A stretch of 31,967 bases of DNA, taken from assembly GCA_951801995.1 (NCBI GenBank), contig CATOOY010000003.1, positions 1-31,967 of the forward strand, read 5' to 3'. Shown here piece by piece: positions 7,713 through 15,059 of this stretch. This DNA is from an uncultured Erysipelotrichaceae bacterium. Its GTDB lineage: Bacteria > Bacillota_I > Bacilli_A > RF39 > UBA660. The notes below the pieces were generated by a model. It saw nothing but the letters and a program-made list of their open reading frames with translations. It did not search any database and had not been told where the DNA came from. How positions within the stretch are numbered: position 1 is the first letter of the stretch; each line of letters opens with the position of its first letter. The translations under genes were made by a program, and so were the position numbers.

Positions 7713-8057
7713 TTATTTTGCCATTTCATTTAGATCTGATTGCATTAAACAATAATTCACAATTCCAAGACCAAATAAGTTTAGAACAAGATATAATACA
7801 GAATTATCGTTAGCAGTAAGACCTGCTTTCATTTTAGCATTGTAAATTCTTTTTCCCATTTGATAAGACCAAAAATAAGAATAAATACCACAAGTTACAA
7901 GTGTAAGTAAAAAAGCCATTCCACCAGAAGTAGCATCTGTATCTTCACTTACTTTTGCAGCATCATCTGTTAAATTGACAAACCAAACAATACCATAAAT
8001 ACCACAAGTAATAATGGTAAGAATAATACAAGTTACAATTTCCTTTTTCTTAATCAT
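7713..8057 (-). CDS. DUF4234 small membrane protein
   Basis: A 114-residue membrane protein with three hydrophobic segments. It contains two copies of a TCGIYxxxW unit (near residues 17-25 and 55-64), the internal duplication typical of DUF4234. Function is unknown. A very strong Shine-Dalgarno (repeated AGGAGG) precedes the ATG. It is first in a two-gene unit with the DUF2752 protein, and the pairing suggests that the two act together. Confidence 0.8.
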   Translation of the reverse strand: MIKKKEIVTCIILTIITCGIYGIVWFVNLTDDAAKVSEDTDATSGGMAFLLTLVTCGIYSYFWSYQMGKRIYNAKMKAGLTANDNSVLYLVLNLFGLGIVNYCLMQSDLNEMAK

Positions 8058-8078
8058 AATACACTCCTCCTCCTAAAT

Positions 8079-8107
8079 ATCATAACACAAAATGTTAGAA
8101 TAAACAA
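8079..8107 (-). promoter_or_regulatory. Promoter of the DUF4234-DUF2752 unit
   Basis: TTGTTT (8102-8107) and TATGAT (8079-8084) lie 17 nt apart on the minus strand, with the -10 about 22 nt before the ATG. The rest of the spacer to the end of trpS (8110-8255) shows no clear element; I found no convincing trpS terminator. Confidence 0.5.
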
Positions 8108-8255
8108 TATTTTCTAGCAACAGATACAAAATGAATAACTTCTGTCTTCAACATAGGATAATCTTATACTGATTTAAAAAGCATTATCTCCATCTATCAA
8201 GCCTATTTTAAAATAAGTAGGAAATGAATGAAAACCATTTTATATCTCCTAAAAT

Positions 8256-9269
8256 TTAATGTGATTCAAAATAATCAAGCCCCATATGATTTCGCACTCT
8301 ATTCATAACTTCTTCTGCCTTTGCTCTCGAAACATTTGTTCCCTCTTTTAAAATTGCATCTACTTCTTCTAAATGTGCTTCATAATAAGCTCTCTTTTCA
8401 CGAATAGGCTTTAAAAAATCTTGCATTTTTAAAATAAGTTCTTTTTTACAAGCCACACAACCACGCTTTCCAGTCTTACATTCTGTACAAACCACTTCCA
8501 AATTATCATTTTTAAGTAGTTTATGATAATAATATACCATACATACTTCAGGATTAGCAGGATCATCCTTTCTAATTTTATTTGTATCGGTAACAGCCCC
8601 CATGATTTTTTTAGAAATAACCTCATCAGAATCATTTAAGAAAATGGCATTTCCTAAACTTTTCCCCATTTTTTCATTTCCATCTAATCCCTTTATTCTA
8701 GGTGTTTTACTTAAAATTGCTTCGGGTTCTTTTAAAGTTTCACCATAAATATGATTAAATTTACGAACAATTTCCCTAGTTTGTTCTATATGAGGAACCT
8801 GATCCTCCCCAACAGGACAAACTTCACAATCAAAAGCAGTTAAATCAGCAGCTTGACTAACAGGGTACCCTAAAAAACCATATGTAATACTTTCGCCATC
8901 ATTCCCAAAAATTTCCTTTTTAGTACTTACCTCAGCCTTTGTAGTTGGATTTCGAAAAAGCCTAGAAACTGTAACTAAATTAGAAAATAGCACAGTAAGA
9001 ATTGCAAGTTCAGGAATCATAGACTGTATAAAAATATGAGAATATTTAGGATCTATTCCAACAGACAAATAATCAATAGCAAGTTCTCTTACATGCTTAC
9101 GCACCTTTTCTGGATTATCAGCATTATCTGTAAGTGCCTGCATATCAGCAATAATGATATAAGTTTCATAATCATATTGCATTTCTACCCTTTGCTTTAA
9201 AGAACCAAAATAATGCCCAATATGAAGATTTCCAGTAGGTCTATCCCCAGTTAATATTACTTTTTTCAC
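8256..9269 (-). CDS. trpS: Tryptophanyl-tRNA synthetase
   Basis: A class I aminoacyl-tRNA synthetase that charges tRNA-Trp, 337 residues and full length. The HIGH signature is at residues 16-19 within GDRPTGNLHIGHYFG, and KMGKS at 200-204 takes the place of KMSKS. A paired-cysteine insert (CTEC and CVAC) near residues 260-275 may bind zinc. As far as I recall, KMGKS with the cysteine insert is normal for one bacterial TrpRS subgroup. The gene starts 10 nt after the patatin-like gene, so the two are cotranscribed. There is no room for a T-box leader directly before it, which is unusual for a Firmicute trpS. Confidence 0.97.
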   Translation of the reverse strand: MKKVILTGDRPTGNLHIGHYFGSLKQRVEMQYDYETYIIIADMQALTDNADNPEKVRKHVRELAIDYLSVGIDPKYSHIFIQSMIPELAILTVLFSNLVTVSRLFRNPTTKAEVSTKKEIFGNDGESITYGFLGYPVSQAADLTAFDCEVCPVGEDQVPHIEQTREIVRKFNHIYGETLKEPEAILSKTPRIKGLDGNEKMGKSLGNAIFLNDSDEVISKKIMGAVTDTNKIRKDDPANPEVCMVYYYHKLLKNDNLEVVCTECKTGKRGCVACKKELILKMQDFLKPIREKRAYYEAHLEEVDAILKEGTNVSRAKAEEVMNRVRNHMGLDYFESH

Positions 9270-9279
9270 AATATTCCTC

Positions 9280-10548
9280 CTAATCTGTTATTGTATATAA
9301 ATAAAGAGCTGCCAAAAAATCCTTTGAAAAAACAGTAGCCAAAGCACATAATTCATTTTTGATTTTATTATTGCCACTTGCCTTTTCCATTTTTATATAT
9401 AAATATTTTATAACCTCTTTACTAGATAATACCTTTCCTTTTATTCCAAGTTTTAAAATAGTATCTATTTCTTCTTCTGTTTTCGTTTCCTCCATAAGTT
9501 TCCCTAGAAGTATTTTATTATAAACACGAATATCATAAATTTCTTCTTCAGAAAGTTCAAACTTTTGTCCTAAATATTCAATTGTCTTATTTATAAGTTT
9601 TCTATTTTCTTTTTCTGTATTACCTTTGAAAAGTTTATTAAAAGCAGATATAGCAAGTATTTTATCCAACAACCTTTTATCCTTAGTAGAAGCAAAAATA
9701 TGCTTTATACTAGAAATAAAATCTCTTTCATAACGATTATAATTCTTAAATAAATGATCTTTTTTAAAAGTAAATTTATCACCATCATAATAAGAAAAAG
9801 TCTTCATTGTATCATTATATCCAAGTGCCATAGCCCTTCTCGATTCATCTTTATCAAAAACCAAAAAGGAACCCAGTTTATTACGAGGAGAAATAATATG
9901 TATTTTAGCATCACTCTCTTTTATTTTTTGTTTCAAACCTACAGCTTTTAAATCCACTGCAATAATTTCTTCTGCACCTAAATCCAAAGCCAAATTAATA
10001 GGTAAATTATCATAAAGTCCCCCATCTACAAATGTTTCTTTCCCAATCTCTTTTTTCTTAAATACAGGATAACATGTTGCAGAAGCAATCAAATAATCCT
10101 TAAGCTTCCCATATGGTATTTCTTCCTTTGTCAAAAATTCAGGCTTTAATTTACTCAAATTAAAAGTTACAAGTCCATAGTCAATTCTCATTTTTCGAAA
10201 TTTTCTTTCATTTAAACCAATATCAATAAGTTCTTCTAAATTATCAATATTCATACCATGATCGATAAGAATTCCTTTTGCATACATAGAAGCTATTTTT
10301 TGCTTTCCCTCTTTAGTAACATTTTCTAAAGCACTATGATCATAAACCTTCTCAAAATCCATATTTTTCCAAACAGCAAGAGCCTTAAAGTAATCTTTTT
10401 GAACCATATAGGCTCCATTTAAAGCACCTACACTTGTTCCTGTCACGATATTATATTTATAGTGCATTCTTCGAATAGCTTTCCATACCCCAATCTGGTA
10501 GGCACCTTTTCCACCACCACCAGAGAGAACGACTGCTCTTTTTACCAT
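9280..10548 (-). CDS. Patatin-like phospholipase/acyl hydrolase
   Basis: A 422-residue protein with a complete N-terminal patatin domain: oxyanion loop GGGGKG (10-15), nucleophile Ser39 in GTSVG, and catalytic Asp175 in DGG. It should hydrolyse acyl esters of lipids with a Ser-Asp dyad. The C-terminal ~180 residues are mostly helical and charged, with no recognised domain. No signal peptide or membrane helix is seen, so it is likely cytoplasmic or membrane-peripheral. ATG at 10548 is preferred over the GTG at 10557, because AAGGTG ends 5 nt before the ATG and overlaps the GTG. It is the first gene of a unit with trpS; no functional link is obvious. Confidence 0.9.
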   Translation of the reverse strand: MVKRAVVLSGGGGKGAYQIGVWKAIRRMHYKYNIVTGTSVGALNGAYMVQKDYFKALAVWKNMDFEKVYDHSALENVTKEGKQKIASMYAKGILIDHGMNIDNLEELIDIGLNERKFRKMRIDYGLVTFNLSKLKPEFLTKEEIPYGKLKDYLIASATCYPVFKKKEIGKETFVDGGLYDNLPINLALDLGAEEIIAVDLKAVGLKQKIKESDAKIHIISPRNKLGSFLVFDKDESRRAMALGYNDTMKTFSYYDGDKFTFKKDHLFKNYNRYERDFISSIKHIFASTKDKRLLDKILAISAFNKLFKGNTEKENRKLINKTIEYLGQKFELSEEEIYDIRVYNKILLGKLMEETKTEEEIDTILKLGIKGKVLSSKEVIKYLYIKMEKASGNNKIKNELCALATVFSKDFLAALYLYTITD

Positions 10549-10564
10549 AACAATCACCTTTTTT

Positions 10565-10570
10565 ATTATA
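10565..10570 (-). promoter_or_regulatory. Probable -10 box of the patatin-trpS unit
   Basis: A perfect TATAAT on the minus strand, 16 nt before the ATG. The -35 at 17-nt spacing (TAGTTT) is weak. It is divergent from the promoter of the CmpB-type gene. Confidence 0.45.
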
Positions 10571-10600
10571 ACACTTTCCTTATTAAAAAACTAGAATTAC

Positions 10601-10629
10601 TAGACAAAACAAAAGAAAACATGTACAAT
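10601..10629 (+). promoter_or_regulatory. Promoter of the CmpB-type membrane protein unit
   Basis: TAGACA (10601-10606) and TACAAT (10624-10629) are separated by 17 nt. Transcription would start near 10636, giving a leader of about 18 nt that contains AGGTG. Confidence 0.65.
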
Positions 10630-10653
10630 GATAAAAGTAAGTTAGGTGTAAAT

Positions 10654-11325
10654 ATGAATATAGAATTTTTTTTCACAATTTTCTTTCTTTTTATTATCGT
10701 TTCCTTTATAGGTTGGATTGTAGAAATCGTTTATACATTTATTGAAAAAAGAGAAATTACCAACAGAGGATTTCTATTAGGCCCCTATTGCCCTATCTAT
10801 GGAATAGGTGCACTATTTATATTATTTACACTTCAAAAATATAAAAATGACATCTTTGCACTATTTATAATGAGTGTATTAATCGCAACTACACTAGAAT
10901 ATATTACAAGTTACATAATGGAAAAAATATTTAGAGCAAGATGGTGGGATTATTCCCATCTACCTTTTAACCTAAATGGAAGAGTTTGCCTTTTAAATTC
11001 TGTACTCTTTGGAGTAGGTGCACTTTTATTTCTAGATATCTTATATCCATTTCTATATTATATTTTAAAAAATATACCACCTATTATCTTTTATCCCATA
11101 ATAATATTACTTTTTATTATCTTTATAATTGATTGTATCGTATCTTTCAATATTATTGTAAAATTCAAACACACTATTGAATCTGTCCAAAAAGATTATA
11201 CTGGAGAAATTAGTGAACGCGTAAAAAAGGTAATTATGCAAAAATCATATATGTTTAGAAGATTACTTTTTGCCTTTCCAAATCAAATTATTATAGGAAT
11301 AAAAAAAGTATACAAACATAAATAG
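10654..11325 (+). CDS. CmpB-type (PF06541-like) multi-pass membrane protein
   Basis: A 223-residue membrane protein with about five helices. The motifs GWIVEIVYTF, NRGFLLGPYCPIYG, RWWDYS and NLNGRVCLLNS are typical of the family annotated as putative ABC-transporter permease CmpB. No ATPase partner is present, and the true function of these stand-alone proteins is unknown. The open frame extends left to 10462, but AGGTG at 10644-10648 and the promoter at 10601-10629 fix the start at the ATG at 10654. It is followed 8 nt later by a small protein gene in the same unit. Confidence 0.8.
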   Translation: MNIEFFFTIFFLFIIVSFIGWIVEIVYTFIEKREITNRGFLLGPYCPIYGIGALFILFTLQKYKNDIFALFIMSVLIATTLEYITSYIMEKIFRARWWDYSHLPFNLNGRVCLLNSVLFGVGALLFLDILYPFLYYILKNIPPIIFYPIIILLFIIFIIDCIVSFNIIVKFKHTIESVQKDYTGEISERVKKVIMQKSYMFRRLLFAFPNQIIIGIKKVYKHK

Positions 11326-11333
11326 GTGATTAA

Positions 11334-11642
11334 ATGAAAAAAAATTATATAAGTTTAAATCATTTACAAGTAATGATTTTAATGATTGAAATACAAAAAT
11401 TAAGAGATACCATTCCTAATTTTTATGATGGAATAGCAGAATCATTTGAACAAAGTATAATAACCCAAGCAGCTACAATGTCAAAACACTCAAAATTACA
11501 AAATCTATTCCATCAATACCAAATATCAAAAAGTATGATAGAATATATTATACGATTAGTAGAAATAAATATTTTAGATCCCAACATTTTAAAGGAAATG
11601 GAACAAAAAAGCTTAAAAGATCATCATATAAGAAAAAGATAA
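11334..11642 (+). CDS. Small helical protein of unknown function
   Basis: I do not recognise this 102-residue protein. It has no signal peptide or membrane helix, is predicted mostly helical, and has a basic tail (HHIRKR). A well-placed AGGTGAT precedes the ATG, and a terminator directly follows the stop, so it is very probably a real gene cotranscribed with the CmpB-type membrane protein. It could be a cytoplasmic partner of that protein; this is inference from position only. Confidence 0.7.
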   Translation: MKKNYISLNHLQVMILMIEIQKLRDTIPNFYDGIAESFEQSIITQAATMSKHSKLQNLFHQYQISKSMIEYIIRLVEINILDPNILKEMEQKSLKDHHIRKR

Positions 11643-11673
11643 AAAACATTAGATTTTGCTTCTAATGTTTTTT
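11641..11673. terminator. Bidirectional intrinsic terminator
   Basis: AAAAAACATTAGA (11641-11653) pairs with TCTAATGTTTTTT (11661-11673) around a 7-nt loop. It ends the CmpB unit on the + strand and the ecf-truA block on the minus strand, and contains the last codons of the minus-strand gene. Confidence 0.85.
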
Positions 11674-12813
11674 ATATACAAAATAAGATAAAGATTTATT
11701 AAAATGCAATTCCTCATAAACAAGAAGTTTCTTAAGCCCAGTACTATCACTATAATAATATAATGTATCATCAGATATAAAATATATAAATTCATCATAA
11801 TACTTTACTTTATCTATAGAATCTACAGTAAATAAATCCATAACAATTCCATTATTTTCTTTAAAAACACGACTTACTTTTATCTTATTCCCAACCGTTT
11901 TATAAAGATAGTAATAATAAGAAGATTCCTCAATTTTATCATAGTTTTTATTTTGAAAAAAAGTAGAAGAAGTTTTAGGAATAGAACTTACTTTTCTATA
12001 TGTTTTTTTAGAAGGAAGAATCAAATAAATGGTATCATTGCTTTTATCTTCTAAGTATATTTGATTATTTATCAAATGAAAAGAAGAAGAAATAGAAGTA
12101 TCAGGCACTTTCATTACTTTCTTTACATTTTTATCAAGATAAATAATTACAAGTTCATCAAAAGTATCCTCACCTTTATAAAGTGCAGATACAAAGTATT
12201 TATCATGTGAAATAGAAAGCTTAGGTTCATATATATCATGTGTATAATACTTATTTTTTTGAATAATATCCTTTTTAGAAATATGATAAATTCCTTTATA
12301 ATTTTGAAGAGCAATAAAATGATTTTCTAAAACATTATCAGAATAAACGGTAACAAATTCATTTTTCTTTTGCGTAGAGTTATCTTCAAATAAACGAGCA
12401 TCATAATGAGGAATAGAAGAAACAAAAGCATCTAATTTCTTATTTTGACCTTTTATTATGTGATAAGAAAAAAGAGAATCTTTTTTACATAAAACATCCA
12501 TTTTTATTTTTTTAGTACGAAAAATAGGATAAATACATGTATAATTATTATCTTCATAATATAAAATATCTACAATAAGCCTAGAAATTTTATGGAGAGG
12601 AACAAACGTATCAAAAACATAATCCTCATTCACTACAAAGTGATAACGATCTTTTCCTTCCACAATTTGATAACTTTCTTCAATAAGGAAATTCTTTTTT
12701 CCTTTCACAATTTGATATTTTATATGATGTTCTTTACTTAAAAATATAACAAAACATTGAAAAAAGAGAAAAATAAGAAAAAGAAAAACTAAAAAATGAA
12801 AAAACTTACGCAT
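11662..12813 (-). CDS. Secreted or membrane-anchored protein of unknown function
   Basis: A 383-residue protein with a hydrophobic N-terminal segment (about residues 4-26), a signal peptide or anchor with no clear cleavage or lipobox site. The rest is extracytoplasmic, beta-rich and heavy in Tyr, Lys and Ser, with recurrent short strands that resemble a propeller-like fold; no known motif is found. Its ATG overlaps the truA stop by 1 nt (TAATG), indicating coupled translation. In many Firmicutes rplM and rpsI follow truA, and this gene stands in their place. It is the last gene of the block; its end overlaps the bidirectional terminator. Confidence 0.75.
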   Translation of the reverse strand: MRKFFHFLVFLFLIFLFFQCFVIFLSKEHHIKYQIVKGKKNFLIEESYQIVEGKDRYHFVVNEDYVFDTFVPLHKISRLIVDILYYEDNNYTCIYPIFRTKKIKMDVLCKKDSLFSYHIIKGQNKKLDAFVSSIPHYDARLFEDNSTQKKNEFVTVYSDNVLENHFIALQNYKGIYHISKKDIIQKNKYYTHDIYEPKLSISHDKYFVSALYKGEDTFDELVIIYLDKNVKKVMKVPDTSISSSFHLINNQIYLEDKSNDTIYLILPSKKTYRKVSSIPKTSSTFFQNKNYDKIEESSYYYYLYKTVGNKIKVSRVFKENNGIVMDLFTVDSIDKVKYYDEFIYFISDDTLYYYSDSTGLKKLLVYEELHFNKSLSYFVYKKH

Positions 12814-13556
12814 TATCGATAAAAGACATCCTTTAAATATAAACCATTGGGAGCAGCTGTCTTACCAGCAGCTTTTCTATCTTTTTTAGAAAAAATAGTA
12901 AATATTTCCTCACTCTTCATTTTTCCTTCTCCAATTTCAATAAGAGTCCCTACCAAATTACGAACCATATAACGCATAAAACCAGTTCCTAAAAAAGTAA
13001 AAGTTAAAAAATTTACATTTTTAATATCACGAGTTAAATTAGCAGAAAAAATAGTTCTAACATAATTATCTTTCTCATCATCTGCTTTGGTAAATGATTT
13101 AAAATCATGTGTACCTTCAATATATTTTAAAGCTCTTTCTATCTCTACCACATCTAATTTTTTATTATATTGAAGTACATAATCCTTAGAAATAGGATCA
13201 TATTCCCCCAAATTTATTTTATAGACATATTCCTTACAAGATACATCATATCGTGCATGAAAATCATTCGGAACAATTTCCACTCTTTTTACATAAACAT
13301 CATCAGGAAGCATACTATTCATTGCTTTTTTTAATTTATCTTCAGTGATTTTAATATCTAAGTCAAAATGTGCTTTTTGATTTAAAGCATGTACCCCAGC
13401 ATCTGTTCTACCTGAAGCTACAATATCTACCTTTTTATTATCATTAATATTTTCAAGAACTGTTTCCACCTCTCCTTGAATAGTCCTACGATTAGGTTGT
13501 TTTTGATATCCCCTAAACGAAGAGCCATCATAAGAAAAAGTAATTAAGTATCTCAT
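12813..13556 (-). CDS. truA: tRNA pseudouridine(38-40) synthase TruA
   Basis: A 247-residue enzyme that isomerises uridines 38-40 in the anticodon arm of tRNAs. The FSYDGSSFRGYQKQP opening and the GRTDAGVHAL motif with catalytic Asp52 are intact, and the C-terminal FLGTGFMRYMVRNLVGTL segment is present. The start at 13556 is fixed by AAAGGAGGCGA; the frame stays open upstream to 13610, but that part has no family similarity. The ATG overlaps the ecfT stop (ATGA), and the stop overlaps the next gene, so ecfT, truA and the unknown secreted protein are translationally linked. The order ecfA1-ecfA2-ecfT-truA is conserved in Firmicutes. Confidence 0.96.
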   Translation of the reverse strand: MRYLITFSYDGSSFRGYQKQPNRRTIQGEVETVLENINDNKKVDIVASGRTDAGVHALNQKAHFDLDIKITEDKLKKAMNSMLPDDVYVKRVEIVPNDFHARYDVSCKEYVYKINLGEYDPISKDYVLQYNKKLDVVEIERALKYIEGTHDFKSFTKADDEKDNYVRTIFSANLTRDIKNVNFLTFTFLGTGFMRYMVRNLVGTLIEIGEGKMKSEEIFTIFSKKDRKAAGKTAAPNGLYLKDVFYR

Positions 13557-14272
13557 AAAATCGCCTCCTTTATGAGTATCACTATAGTTATTATAACATA
13601 AACAGAACAAAACAAGGTATCAAATAAAGAATTTATTCTATAATTTGTCCTGATATTTTTACTAGAAAAACCACGAATTTTCATATTCATTTTTTCTTTT
13701 TGTAAACGTTTTTTACTATTTTTCCAAAGCTGCTGAAAATACAATTTCAATAGAAAAGAAAACGTTTCAAACTTTGTAACAACAATATTTCTTTTTTTAA
13801 ATAATGTTTGAATTCTTTTATTTTCTTCCATTAAAATTCTAAAAAACATGCAGGATAAAACTATATGATAAGAAAGAAGAGAAACATCAATAGAAAATCT
13901 ATCTAAAGGAAGTAATAATTTCCCAAAAGCATAATATAAATCAGAAGTAGAAGTAGTAAGTACTAAAAATGAAAGAGTTAAAAATACAAAATATATTTTT
14001 AAGAAAATAGAAGTAAAATGAAAAATATCCAATCTTCCTAAAAAAGCAAAAATACAGGAAAAAATAATTAAAAATACAAAAATCCGTAAAAAAGAAGAAA
14101 TAGAAACTTTAGAAATCAAAAACAATGAAAATAGAAAAATGAAAAATAAGAGAAAATAAGAAAAATCCTTTAGAAGTAAAATAGAAATAAAAAGTAAAAA
14201 AGTAAATATAACTTTAGCAATAGGATGAAATTGATAGAAAAAAGAACATTTAAAAAAATCTTTATGAAACAT
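13553..14272 (-). CDS. ecfT: EcfT-like transmembrane component of an ECF transporter
   Basis: A 239-residue membrane protein with about five helices and a cytoplasmic helical region. EcfT couples the two ATPases to vitamin-binding S components. FHPIAKVIFTFLLFI near the N-terminus matches the usual opening of the family. The coupling helices are altered: where Ala-Arg-Gly motifs are expected, the first reads KKRN and the second KIRGF, so only the second Arg-Gly remains. The call rests on both sequence and position between ecfA2 and truA. It overlaps ecfA2 by 11 nt and truA by 4 nt. Confidence 0.8.
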   Translation of the reverse strand: MFHKDFFKCSFFYQFHPIAKVIFTFLLFISILLLKDFSYFLLFFIFLFSLFLISKVSISSFLRIFVFLIIFSCIFAFLGRLDIFHFTSIFLKIYFVFLTLSFLVLTTSTSDLYYAFGKLLLPLDRFSIDVSLLSYHIVLSCMFFRILMEENKRIQTLFKKRNIVVTKFETFSFLLKLYFQQLWKNSKKRLQKEKMNMKIRGFSSKNIRTNYRINSLFDTLFCSVYVIITIVILIKEAIL

Positions 14273-15059
14273 ATCGATAAATATCCTTTATTAAATCATT
14301 AATTTCACTTCTATACATCATTTTTATATTTTTTTCTTTTTTCACTATATCCATAAATTCTAAAATAGGAGGCATAGAAAGCCTTGCCCTTTCTAAAAGC
14401 TTTCTATCTGTAAGTATCATAGAAGGGATTCCACCACTTAAAACTTTATTTTTGGAAGTCACATAGATAAAATCTGATAAAATTTGTGCAAAAGTAGTAT
14501 CACTCGTTCCAAACAAAACAATCTTTTTTTTCTTAATATGAATAAGAAGTCTAGCCATATCTTTCTTATCCATATCAGAAAAGAAAAAGAAAGGATCCTC
14601 CATAAGAAGTATATCATTATCTTCCAAAAGGAAAGACGCAAAAGCTACCTTCACTTTCTCACCCTTACTTAAAGAAGCAATTTCCCTATCCAAATAAGAA
14701 TCATCCAAAAAAACGCTTTCTAAAATAGCTTTTTTCTTCTCTTCCTTATCACCTTTATAAAGAAGCAAAGGAAGGGAAAGTTCCTCATTTACTGTTTGCG
14801 CAAATAAATATGCATCTAAATTTTTACTCCTATACCCAATTTTTAATTTACCTTTTTTACCAAATGGTTTCCCATTCCAAAAAATCTCTCCCATAGTAGG
14901 GGAAATAGCTCCAGCAACAAGAGAAAAAATAGTTTCAATAGGACTAGTACTATCTCCTAGAAAAGTAGTAATTTCTCCCTTTTTACATACTATATCTGCA
15001 CCCTTAATAAAATTTTTCTTATGATAAGAAAAAGAAACATTTTCTAATTTTACTTCCAC
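14262..15059 (-). CDS. ecfA2: EcfA2-like ABC ATPase with degenerate nucleotide-binding site
   Basis: A 265-residue ABC-type protein at the ecfA2 position, with recognisable overall alignment (FSYHKKNFIKGADIVCKKGE, the TVNEEL segment and a helical tail). The catalytic motifs are broken. Walker A reads GDSTSPIET (35-43), with Ile41 in place of the essential lysine and Glu42 in place of Ser/Thr. The signature is SKGE (131-134) instead of SGGQ. Walker B ends Glu154-Asp155 in place of Asp-Glu, and the switch histidine is Ser186. It probably cannot bind or hydrolyse ATP normally. It overlaps ecfA1 by 10 nt and ecfT by 11 nt and keeps a full reading frame, which argues against a pseudogene. Confidence 0.82.
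   Translation of the reverse strand: MEVKLENVSFSYHKKNFIKGADIVCKKGEITTFLGDSTSPIETIFSLVAGAISPTMGEIFWNGKPFGKKGKLKIGYRSKNLDAYLFAQTVNEELSLPLLLYKGDKEEKKKAILESVFLDDSYLDREIASLSKGEKVKVAFASFLLEDNDILLMEDPFFFFSDMDKKDMARLLIHIKKKKIVLFGTSDTTFAQILSDFIYVTSKNKVLSGGIPSMILTDRKLLERARLSMPPILEFMDIVKKEKNIKMMYRSEINDLIKDIYRYVS

Noticed and set aside
8655..8672. KMGKS instead of KMSKS in TrpRS as a sign of lost function
   Set aside because: To my knowledge this variant, with the paired-cysteine insert, is normal in one bacterial TrpRS subgroup, and all other motifs are intact.
13557..13610. Longer truA start at 13610
   Set aside because: The added residues do not resemble TruA, and the strong AAAGGAGGCGA lies just before the ATG at 13556.
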